Of a stretch of 64,000 bases of DNA, positions 1 through 9,277 are shown in pieces; within the stretch, counting starts at the first letter, position 1; every line of letters begins with the position of its first letter. Made by a program: the position numbers and the translations under genes. The DNA comes from Amblyomma americanum (Eukaryota; Arthropoda; Arachnida; Ixodida; Ixodidae), in contig NW_027526701.1 in NCBI RefSeq assembly GCF_052857255.1, positions 62,001-126,000 of the forward strand. The letters run 5' to 3'. Below the pieces are notes generated by a model. That model searched no databases. It saw only the letters and a list, made by a program, of their open reading frames with translations, and was not told the origin of the DNA.

Positions 1-8
1 ATTCTGAT

Positions 9-14
9 ACGCGT
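9..14. other. ACGCGT palindrome (MluI site), once per monomer
   Basis: ACGCGT occurs once in most monomers and sets the 129-bp register. Derived subfamilies lose it: ACGCCTTTAAAAC (near 1,680, 4,133 and 9,146), ATAGGTGTC (16,866, 41,373, 47,315), ACGGGTC (30,266, 36,212, 45,640), ACACACGTC (26,010, 36,338, 45,766) and ACATGCGTC (16,607, 18,925). These losses follow the HOR cassettes. Confidence 0.95.
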
Positions 15-68
15 CAAAACTTTTTCTCTTATAACTGCGCGAAAAGCATGTATTCGTGCTTAATACAG

Positions 69-108
69 CGAAACAAGCTGTTTTAGACCGAAACGAGCTA
101 AATCTGAA
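69..108 (+). repeat. Internal ~20-bp duplication in the monomer
   Basis: Two successive 20-bp segments begin CGAAACAAGCT (69) and CGAAACGAGCT (89), matching at 10 of the first 11 positions and then diverging. A third, weaker relative, CGAAAAGCATG, starts at 40. The 129-bp unit may have grown from a shorter ancestral repeat. Confidence 0.65.
71..83. other. Core dyad AAACA-AGC-TGTTT
   Basis: A 13-bp interrupted palindrome in the most conserved part of the monomer, present in nearly every copy. The subfamily AAACAAGTTGTTT (example 27,361-27,373) is a perfect palindrome with 6-bp arms around G. It could be the site of a dimeric DNA-binding protein, but no protein is known from the sequence. Confidence 0.85.
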
Positions 109-124
109 CATATCGGTTTTACAA

Positions 125-139
125 GTGTCCCTGTGACAC
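125..139. other. Junction dyad GTGTC-CCTGT-GACAC
   Basis: Perfect 5-bp inverted repeat with a 5-base centre at the monomer junction. About half the monomers carry it. The other junction class reads GTGTT-CCTCT-GATAC, which pairs only with two G-T wobbles. A third class, GTGTCCCTGGGACAC, is a perfect 15-bp palindrome. Confidence 0.9.
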
Positions 140-267
140 GCGTCAAAACTTTTTTCTCCTATAACTGCGCGAAAAGCACGTATTCTTGCTTAATACAACG
201 AAACAAGCTGTTTTAGACCGAAACGAGCTAAATCTGAACACATCGGTTTTACAAGTGTCCCTGTGAC
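138..267 (+). repeat. 130-bp monomer variant (T6 tract)
   Basis: One extra T after AAAAC gives a 130-bp copy. T6 copies usually follow the GATAC junction or precede TTAGTTCAAC. Longer T runs (T7-T8 after AAAA or AAA) mark other subfamilies, for example near 17,135, 35,960 and 45,000. The extra base shifts any reading frame crossing the copy. Confidence 0.9.
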
Positions 268-396
268 ACGCGTCAAAACTTTTTCTCTTATAACTGCGCG
301 AAAAGCATGTATTCCTGCTTAATACGACGAAACAAGCTGTTTTAGACCGAAACGAGCTAAATCTGAACACATCGGTTTTACAAGTGTTCCTGTGAC
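268..396 (+). repeat. Representative 129-bp monomer
   Basis: This is a typical copy measured from one ACGCGTC to the next. Composition of the consensus is about A40 C29 G23 T37, so 40% G+C. It carries one A4-C-T5 tract, three CGAAA-type motifs at consensus positions about 32, 61 and 81, two AGCT tetranucleotides, and 8 CpG (9 when the TTCGTGC variant is present). Confidence 0.95.
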
Positions 397-526
397 ACGC
401 GTCAAAACTTTTTCTCTTATAACTGCGCGAAAAGCATGTATTCCTTGCTTAATACAGCGAAACAAGCTGTTTTAGACCGAAACGAGTTAAATCACAACAC
501 ATCGGTTTTACAAGTGTTCCTCTGAT

Positions 527-653
527 ACGCGTCTAAACTTTTTCTCTTATAACTGCGCGAAAGGCATGTATTCGTGCTTAATACAACGAAACAAGCTGTT
601 TTAGACCGAAACGAGCTAAATCTGAACACCGGTTTTACAAGTGTCCCTGTGAC
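527..653 (+). repeat. 127-bp monomer variant (AACACCGG)
   Basis: The copy reads AACACCGGTTTTAC instead of AACACATCGGTTTTAC, a 2-bp loss, and landmarks at 527 and 654 confirm 127 bp. It starts ACGCGTCTAAAC and has GAAAGGCATG. It recurs across all domains (near 3,072, 6,291, 12,206, 20,836, 25,726, 27,141, 28,686, 32,820, 40,058, 43,025, 45,740, 48,841, 48,968, 56,206, 59,949, 62,659), so it is an old subfamily. The monomer after it often has GCGCGACAAGC. Confidence 0.9.
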
Positions 654-873
654 ACGCGTCAAAACTTTTTCTCTCATAACTGCGCGACAAGCATGTATTC
701 TTGCTTAATACAGCGAAACAAGCTGTTTTAGACCCAAACGAGTTAAATCACAACACATCGGTTTTACAAGTGTTCCTCTGATACGCGTCTAAACTTTTTC
801 TCTTATAACTGCGCGAAAGGCATGTATTCTTGCTTAATACAACGAAACAAGCTGTTTTAGACCGAAACGACCT

Positions 874-879
874 AGATCT
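874..879. other. AGATCT (BglII) in the CTAGATCTG monomer subfamily
   Basis: Most monomers read CTAAATCTG or CTAAATCAC. One subfamily reads CTAGATCTG, creating AGATCT, and in many right-half copies it is linked to TTTTACACCAAAACGAG upstream. It appears a limited number of times per HOR (for example 2,547, 5,767, 16,571, 26,300, 38,626, 42,627, 54,253, 62,777). Confidence 0.9.
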
Positions 880-1428
880 GAACACATCGGTTTTACAAGT
901 GTCCCTGTGACACGCGTCAAAACTTTTTCTCTTATAACTGCGCGAAAAGCATGTATTCTTGCTTAATACAGCGAAACAAGCTGTTTTAGACCGAAACGAG
1001 CTAAATCACAACACATCGGTTCTACAAGTGTTCCTCTGATACGCGTCAAAACTTTTTCTCTTATAACTGCGCGGAAAGCATTTATTCTTGCTTATTACAA
1101 CGAAACAAGCTGTTTTAGACCGAAACGAGCTAAATATGAACACATCGGTTTTACAAGTGTCCCTGTGACACGCGTCAAAACTTTTTCTCTTATAACTGCG
1201 CGAAAAGCATGTATTCGTGCTTAATACGACGAAACAAGCTGTTTTAGACCGAAACGAGCTAAATCTGAACATATCGGTTTTACAAGTGTCCCTGTGACAC
1301 GCGTCAAAACTTTTTTCTCTTATAACTGCGCGAAAAGCATGTATTCGTGCTTAGTTCAACGAAACAAGCTGTTTTAGACCGAAACGAGCTAAATCACAAC
1401 ACATCGGTTTTACAAGTGTTCTTCTGAT

Positions 1429-1548
1429 ACGCGTCAAAACTTTTTCTCTTATAACTGCGCGAAAAGCATGTTAATACAACGAAACAAGCTGTTTTAGACC
1501 GAAACGAGCTAAATCACAACACATCGGTTTTACAAGTGTTCCTCTGAT
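1429..1548 (+). repeat. 120-bp monomer variant (9-bp deletion)
   Basis: ACGCGTC landmarks at 1429 and 1549 are 120 bp apart. The copy reads GCATGTTAATACAACG where others read GCATGTATTCGTGCTTAATACAACG, so nine bases are lost. The deletion removes one arm and the loop of the GTATT...AATAC dyad. Further copies lie near 3,915, 7,780, 8,935, 9,830, 13,700, 14,468, 15,235, 17,550, 21,677 and 22,445. None was seen beyond about 22.5 kb. Confidence 0.93.
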
Positions 1549-2877
1549 ACGCGTCAAAACTTTTTTCTCTTATAACTGCGCGAAAAGCATGTATTCGTGC
1601 TTAGTCTAAAGAAACAAGCCGTTTTAGACGGAAACGGGGTAAATCTGAACACATCGGTTTTACAAGTGTCCCTGTGACACGCCTTTAAAACTTTTTCTCT
1701 TATAACTGCGCGAAAAGCATGTATTCTTGCTTAATACAGAGAAACAAGCTGTTTTAGACCGAAACGAGCTAAATCACAACACATCGGTTTTACAAGTGTC
1801 CCTGTGACACGCGTCAAAACTTTTTCTCTTATAACTGCGCGAAAAGCATGTATTCTTGCTTAATACAGCGAAACAAGCTGTTTTAGACCGAAACGAGCTA
1901 AATCACAACACATCGGTTTTACAAGTGTTATTCTGATACGCGTCAAAACTTTTTCTCTTATAACTGCGCGAAAAGCATGTATTCGTGCTTAATACAGCGA
2001 AACAAGCTGTTTTAGACCGAAACGAGCTAAATCTGAACATATCGGTTTTACAAGTGTCCCTGTGACACGCGTCAAAACTTTTTTCTCTTATAACTGCGCG
2101 AAAAGCACGTATTCTTGCTTAATACAACGAAACAAGCTGTTTTAGACCGAAACGAGCTAAATCTGAACACATCGGTTTTACAAGTGTCCCTGTGACACGC
2201 GTCAAAACTTTTTCTCTTATAACTGCGCGAAAAGCATGTATTCCTGCTTAATACGACGAAACAAGCTGTTTTAGACCGAAACGAGCTAAATCTGAACATA
2301 TCGGTTTTACAAGTGTCCCTGTGACACGCGTCAAAACTTTTTTCTCTTATAACTGCGCGAAAAGCACGTATTCTTGCTTAATACAACGAAACAAGCTGTT
2401 TTAGACCGAAACGAGCTAAATCTGAACACATCGGTTTTACAAGTGTCCCTGTGACACGCGTCAAAACTTTTTCTCTTATAACTGCGCGAAAAGCATGTAT
2501 TCCTGCTTAATACGACGAAACAAGCTGTTTTAGACCGAAACGAGCTAGATCTGAACACATCGGTTTTACAAGTGTCCCTGTGACACGCGTCAAATCTTTT
2601 TCTCTTGTAACCGCGCGAAAAGCACGTATTCTTGCTTAATACAGCGAAACAAGCTGTTTTAGACCGAAACGAGCTAAATCTGAACACATCGGTGTTACAA
2701 GTGTCCCTGCGACACGCGTCAAAACTTTTTCTTTTATACCTGCGCGAAAAGCATGTATTCGTGCTTAATACAGCGAAACAAGCTGTTTTAGACCGAAACG
2801 AGCTAAATCTGAACACATCGGTTTTACTAGTGTCCCTGTGACACGCGTCACAACCTTTCCTCTTATAACTGCGCGAA

Positions 2878-2895
2878 AAGCAAGTATTCTTGCTT
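2878..2895. other. Dyad AAGCAAG-TATT-CTTGCTT (perfect 7-bp arms)
   Basis: In the GCAAGTATTC subfamily the two arms pair perfectly around TATT. The common form AAGCATG-TATT-CTTGCTT has one T-T mismatch, and AAGCATG-TATT-CGTGCTT has a T-G wobble at that position. Perfect copies recur near 6,098, 12,016, 26,950, 28,496, 32,630, 34,952, 36,117, 37,797, 39,864, 42,834, 45,546, 48,648, 56,010, 59,756 and 62,466. The same bases also allow a GTATT...AATAC pairing in most monomers. Confidence 0.88.
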
Positions 2896-4743
2896 AATAC
2901 AGCGAAACAAGCTGTTTTAGACCGAAACGAGTTAAATCACAACACATCGGTTTTACAAGTGTTCCTCTGATACGCGTCTAAACTTTTTCTCTTATAACTG
3001 CGCGAAAGGCATGTATTCGTGCTTAATACAACGAAACAAGCTGTTTTAGACCGAAACGAGCTAAATCTGAACACCGGTTTTACAAGTGTCCCTGTGACAC
3101 GCGTCAAAACTTTTTCTCTCATAACTGCGCGACAAGCATGTATTCTTGCTTAATACAGCGAAACAAGCTGTTTTAGACCCAAACGAGTTAAATCACAACA
3201 CATCGGTTTTACAAGTGTTCCTCTGATACGCGTCTAAACTTTTTCTCTTATAACTGCGCGAAAGGCATGTATTCTTGCTTAATACAACGAAACAAGCTGT
3301 TTTAGACCGAAACGACCTAGATCTGAACACATCGGTTTTACAAGTGTCCCTGTGACACGCGTCAAAACTTTTTCTCTTATAACTGCGCGAAAAGCATGTA
3401 TTCTTGCTTAATACAGCGAAACAAGCTGTTTTAGACCGAAACGAGCTAAATCACAACACATCGGTTCTACAAGTTTTCCTCTGATACGCGTCAAAACTTT
3501 TTCTCTTATAACTGCGCGGAAAGCATTTATTCTTGCTTATTACAACGAAACAAGCTGTTTTAGACCGAAACGAGCTAAATATGAACACATCGGTTTTACA
3601 AGTGTCCCTGTGACACGCGTCAAAACTTTTTCTCTTATAACTGCGCGAAAAGCATGTATTCGTGCTTAATACGACGAAACAAGCTGTTTTAGACCGAAAC
3701 GAGCTAAATCTGAACATATCGGTTTTACAAGTGTCCCTGTGACACGCGTCAAAACTTTTTTCTCTTATAACTGCGCGAAAAGCATGTATTCGTGCTTAGT
3801 TCAACGAAACAAGCTGTTTTAGACCGAAACGAGCTAAATCACAACACATCGGTTTTACAAGTGTTCTTCTGATACGCGTCAAAACTTTTTCTCTTATAAC
3901 TGCGCGAAAAGCATGTTAATACAACGAAACAAGCTGTTTTAGACCGAAACGAGCTAAATCACAACACATCGGTTTTACAAGTGTTCCTCTGATACGCGTC
4001 AAAACTTTTTTCTCTTATAACTGCGCGAAAAGCATGTATTCGTGCTTAGTCTAAAGAAACAAGCCGTTTTAGACGGAAACGGGGTAAATCTGAACACATC
4101 GGTTTTACAAGTGTCCCTGTGACACGCCTTTAAAACTTTTTCTCTTATAACTGCGCGAAAAGCATGTATTCTTGCTTAATACAGAGAAACAAGCTGTTTT
4201 AGACCGAAACGAGCTAAATCACAACACATCGGTTTTACAAGTGTCCCTGTGACACGCGTCAAAACTTTTTCTCTTATAACTGCGCGAAAAGCATGTATTC
4301 TTGCTTAATACAGCGAAACAAGCTGTTTTAGACCGAAACGAGCTAAATCACAACACATCGGTTTTACAAGTGTTATTCTGATACGCGTCAAAACTTTTTC
4401 TCTTATAACTGCGCGAAAAGCATGTATTCGTGCTTAATACAGCGAAACAAGCTGTTTTAGACCGAAACGAGCTAAATCTGAACATATCGGTTTTACAAGT
4501 GTCCCTGTGACACGCGTCAAAACTTTTTTCTCTTATAACTGCGCGAAAAGCACGTATTCTTGCTTAATACAACGAAACAAGCTGTTTTAGACCGAAACGA
4601 GCTAAATCTGAACACATCGGTTTTACAAGTGTCCCTGTGACACGCGTCAAAACTTTTTCTCTTATAACTGCGCGAAAAGCATGTATTCCTGCTTAATACG
4701 ACGAAACAAGCTGTTTTAGACCGAAACGAGCTAAATCTGAACA
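2885..4743 (+). repeat. HOR block A, copy 2
   Basis: Copy of 440-2,298. I noticed only single-base differences, for example AAGTTTTCCTC at 3,472 against AAGTGTTCCTC at 1,027. The two copies share even the odd GACGGAAACGGGG variant, which other cassettes read as GACCGAAACGGGG, so this duplication is young. Confidence 0.88.
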
Positions 4744-7700
4744 CATCGGTTTTACAAGTGTTCCTGTGACACGCGTCAAAACTTTTTCTCTTATAACTGC
4801 GCGAAAAGCATGTATTCTTGCTTAATACAGCGAAACAAGCTGTTTTAGACCGAAACGAGCTAAATCACAACACATCGGTTTTACATGTGTTCCTCTGATA
4901 CGCGTCAAAACTTTTTTCTCTTATAACTGCGCGAAAAGCATGTATTCGTGCTTAATACAACGTAACAAGTTGTTTTAGACCGAAACGAGCTAAATTTGAA
5001 CACATCGGTTTTACAAGTGTCCCTGTGACACGCGTCAAAACTTTTTCTCTTATAACTGCGCGAAAAGCATGTATTCTTGCTTCATACAGCGAATCAAGCT
5101 GTTTTAGACCGAAACGAGCTAAATCACAACACATCGGTTTTACAAGTGTTCCTCTGACACGCGTCAAAACTTTTTCACTTATAACTGCGCGAAAAGCATG
5201 TATTCTTGCTTAATAAAACGAAACAAGCTGTTTTAGACCGAAACGAGCTAAATCACAACACATCGGTTTTACAAGTGTCCCTGTGACACGCGTCAAAACT
5301 TTTTCTCTTATAACTGCGCGAAAAGCATGTATTCTTGCTTAATACAGCGAAACAAGCTGTTTTAGACCGAAACGAGCTAAATCACAACACATCGGTTTTA
5401 CAAGTGTTCCTCTGATACGCGTCAAAACTTTTTTCTCTTATAACTGCGCGAAAAGCATGTATTCGTGCTTAGTTCAACGAAACAAGCTGTTTCAGACCGA
5501 AACGAGGTAAATCTGAACACATCGGTTTTACAAGTGTCCCTGTGACACGCGTCAGAACTTTTTCTCTTATAACTGCGCGAAAAGCATGTATTCTTGCTTA
5601 ATACAGCGAAACAAGCTCTTTTAGACCGAAACGAGCTAAATCACAACACATCGGTTTTACAAGTGTTCCTCTGATACGCGTCAAAACTTTTTCTCTTATA
5701 ACTGCGCGAAAAGCATGTATTCTTGCTTAATACAACGAAACAAGCTGTTTTACACCAAAACGAGCTAGATCTGAACACATCGGTTTTACAAGTGTCCCTG
5801 TGACACGCGTCAAATCTTTTCCTCTTGTAACCGCGCGAAAAGCACGTATTCTTGCTTAATACAGCGAAACAAGCTGTTTTAGACCGAAACGAGCTAAATC
5901 TGAACACATCGGTTTTACAAGTGTCCCTGCGACACGCGTCAAAACTTTTTCTTTTATACCTGCGCGAAAAGCATGTATTCGTGCTTAATACAGCGAAACA
6001 AGCTGTTTTAGACCGAAACGAGCTAAATCTGAACACATCGGTTTTACTAGTGTCCCTGTGACACGCGTCACAACCTTTCCTCTTATAACTGCGCGAAAAG
6101 CAAGTATTCTTGCTTAATACAGCGAAACAAGCTGTTTTAGATCGAAAAGAGGTAAATCACAACACATCGGTTTTACAAGTGTTCCTCTGATACGCGTCTA
6201 AACTTTTTCTCTTATAACTGCGCGAAAGGCATGTATTCGTGCTTAATACAACGAAACAAGCTGTTTTAGACCGAGACGAGCTAAATCTGAACACCGGTTT
6301 TACAAGTGTCCCTGTGACACGCGTCAAAACTTTTTCTCTCATAACTGCGCGACAAGCATGTATTCTTGCTTAATACAGCGAAACAAGCTGTTTTAGACCC
6401 AAACGAGTTAAATCACAACACATCGGTTTTACAAGTGTTCCTCTGATACGCGTCTAAACTTTTTCTCTTATAACTGCGCGAAAGGCATGTATTCTTGCTT
6501 AATACAACGAAACAAGCTGTTTTAGACCGAAACGACCTAGATCTGAACACATCGGTTTTACAAGTGTCCCTGTGACACGCGTCAAAACTTTTTCTCTTAT
6601 AACTGCGCGAAAAGCATGTATTCTTGCTTAATACAGCGAAACAAGCTGTTTTAGACCGAAACGAGCTAAATCACAACACATCGGTTCTACAAGTGTTCCT
6701 CTGATACGCGTCAAAACTTTTTCTCTTATAACTGCGCGAAAAGCATTTATTCTTGCTTATTACAACGAAACAAGCTGTTTTAGACCGAAACGAGCTAAAT
6801 CTGAACACATCGGTTTTACAAGTGTCCCTGTGACACGCGTCAAAACTTTTTCTCTTATAACTGCGCGAAAAGCATGTATTCGTGCTTAATACGACGAAAC
6901 AAGCTGTTTTAGACCGAAACGAGCTAAATCTGAACATATCGGTTTTACAAGTGTCCCTGTGACACGCGTCAAAACTTTTTTCTCTTATAACTGCGCGAAA
7001 AGCATGTATTCGTGCTTAGTTCAACGAAACAAGCTGTTTTAGACCGAAACGAGCTAAATCACAACACATCGGTTTTACAAGTGTTCCTCTGATACGCGTC
7101 AAAACTTTTTTCTCTTATAACTGCGCCAAAAACATGTATTCGTGCTTAGTCTAAAGAAACAAGCCGTTTTAGACCGAAACGGGGTAAATCTGAACACATC
7201 GGTTTTACAAGTGTCCCTGTGACACGCCTTTAAAACTTTTTTTCTTATAACTGCGCGAAAAGCATGTATTCTTGCTTAATACAGCGAAACAAGCTGTTTT
7301 AGACCGAAACGAGCTAAATCACAACACATCGGTTTTACAAGTGTCCCTGTGACACGCGTCAAAACTTTTTCTCTTATAACTGCGCGAAAAGCATGTATTC
7401 TTGCTTAATACAACGAAACAAGCTGTTTTAGACCGAAACGAGCTAAATCACAACACATCGGTTTTACAAGTGTTATTCTGATACGCGTCAAAACTTTTTC
7501 TCTTATAACTGCGCGAAAAGCATGTATTCGTGCTTAACACGACGAAACAAGCTGTTTTAGACCGAAACGAGCTAAATCTGAACATATCGGTTTTACAAGT
7601 GTCCCTGTGACACGCGTCAAAACTTTTTTCTCTTATAACTGCGCGAAAAGCATGTACTCGTGCTTAGTTCAACGAAACAAGCTGTTTTAGACCGAAACGA

Positions 7701-7850
7701 GCTAAATCACAACACATCGGTTTTACAAGTGTTCTTCTGATACGCGTCAAAACTTTTTCTCTTATAACTGCGCGAAAAGCATGTTAATACAACGAAACAA
7801 GCTGTTTTAGACCGAAACGAGCTAAATCACAACACATCGGTTTTACAAGT
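3360..7850 (+). repeat. Long HOR block B, copy 1 (5,918-bp offset)
   Basis: About 4.5 kb matches 9,278-13,768 at a 5,918-bp offset (46 monomers). Shared rarities include ACAGAGAAAC (4,181 and 10,099), GTAACAAGTTG (near 4,970 and 10,888), AGCGAATCAAG, TTTTTCACTT, GTTTCAGACC and ACTTTTTTTCTTAT after ACGCCTTTAA. This is the longest uninterrupted duplication in the left third. Confidence 0.88.
5760..7080 (+). repeat. HOR block copied from 2,540-3,860 (3,220-bp offset)
   Basis: Landmarks CGAGCTAGATCTG (2,541 and 5,761), GCAAGTATTC and the AACACCGG monomer keep a 3,220-bp offset (25 monomers). Divergence begins at the junction after the TTAGTTCAAC monomer, where the left copy continues into the 120-bp monomer and this copy does not. 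Confidence 0.85.
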
Positions 7851-8990
7851 GTTCCTCTGATACGCGTCAAAACTTTTTCTCTTATAACTGCGCGAAAAGC
7901 ATTTATTCTTGCTTATTACAACGAAACAAGCTGTTTTAGACCGAAACGAGCTAAATCTGAACACATCGGTTTTACAAGTGTCCCTGTGACACGCGTCAAA
8001 ACTTTTTCTCTTATAACTGCGCGAAAAGCATGTATTCGTGCTTAATACGACGAAACAAGCTGTTTTAGACCGAAACGAGCTAAATCTGAACATATCGGTT
8101 TTACAAGTGTCCCTGTGACACGCGTCAAAACTTTTTTCTCTTATAACTGCGCGAAAAGCATGTATTCGTGCTTAGTTCAACGAAACAAGCTGTTTTAGAC
8201 CGAAACGAGCTAAATCACAACACATCGGTTTTACAAGTGTTCCTCTGATACGCGTCAAAACTTTTTTCTCTTATAACTGCGCGAAAAACATGTATTCGTG
8301 CTTAGTCTAAAGAAACAAGCCGTTTTAGACCGAAACGGGGTAAATCTGAACACATCGGTTTTACAAGTGTCCCTGTGACACGCCTTTAAAACTTTTTTTC
8401 TTATAACTGCGCGAAAAGCATGTATTCTTGCTTAATACAGCGAAACAAGCTGTTTTAGACCGAAACGAGCTAAATCACAACACATCGGTTTTACAAGTGT
8501 CCCTGTGACACGCGTCAAAACTTTTTCTCTTATAACTGCGCGAAAAGCATGTATTCTTGCTTAATACAGCGAAACAAGCTGTTTAGACCGAAACGAGCTA
8601 AATCACAACACATCGGTTTTACAAGTGTTATTCTGATACGCGTCAAAACTTTTTCTCTTATAACTGCGCGAAAAGCATGTATTCGTGCTTAACACGACGA
8701 AACAAGCTGTTTAGACCGAAACGAGCTAAATCTGAACATATCGGTTTTACAAGTGTCCCTGTGACACGCGTCAAAACTTTTTTCTCTTATAACTGCGCGA
8801 AAAGCATGTACTCGTGCTTAGTTCAACGAAACAAGCTGTTTTAGACCGAAACGAGCTAAATCACAACACATCGGTTTTACAAGTGTTCTTCTGATACGCG
8901 TCAAAACTTTTTCTCTTCTAACTGCGCGAAAAGCATGTTAATACAACGAAACAAGCTGTTTAGACCGAAACGAGCTAAATCACAACACAT
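6680..8990 (+). repeat. Tandem 1,156-bp HOR (9-mer), two copies
   Basis: Copies at about 6,680-7,835 and 7,836-8,990. Both hold, in order, GCATTTATTC, TTAATACGACG, TTAGTTCAACG, TTAGTCTAAAG with CGAAACGGGG and AAACATG, ACGCCTTTAAAAC, GTGTTATTCTG, TTAACACGACG, GTACTCGTGC and the 120-bp monomer. The right copy has three AGCTGTTTAGACC monomers (near 8,580, 8,708 and 8,958) lacking one T, a local change not shared with the left copy. Confidence 0.85.
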
Positions 8991-9277
8991 CGGTTTTACA
9001 AGTGTTCCTCTGATACGCGTCAAAACTTTTTTCTCTTATAACTGCGCGAAAAGCATGTATTCGTGCTTAGTCTAAAGAAACAAGCCGTTTTAGACCGAAA
9101 CGGGGTAAATCTGAACACATCGGTTTTACAAGTGTCCCTGTGACACGCCTTTAAAACTTTTTCTCTTATAACTGCGCGAAAAGCATGTATTCTTGCTTAA
9201 TACAGCGAAACAAGCTGTTTTAGACCGAAACGAGCTAAATCACAACACATCGGTTTTACAAGTGTCCCTGTGACACG

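Larger units (their letters stand above)
440..2298 (+). repeat. HOR block A, copy 1 (2,445-bp offset)
   Basis: This ~1.86-kb stretch matches 2,885-4,743 at a constant offset of 2,445 bp (19 monomers). Shared rare markers are the AACACCGG monomer, GCGCGACAAGC, GCATTTATTC, GCATGTTAATAC, TTAGTCTAAAG with ACGGAAACGGGG, ACGCCTTTAAAAC, ACAGAGAAAC and GTGTTATTCTG. Position 1 also matches 1,930 and 4,375. A later copy of about 492-2,030 lies at 20,702-22,240. Confidence 0.88.

Noticed and set aside
69..100. CENP-B box
   Set aside because: On the minus strand TTCGGTCTAAAACAG and TTCGCTGTATTAAGC match only the TTCGnnnnA half of the mammalian box; the CGGG half is missing. The CGAAACGGGG variant monomers do not restore the spacing.
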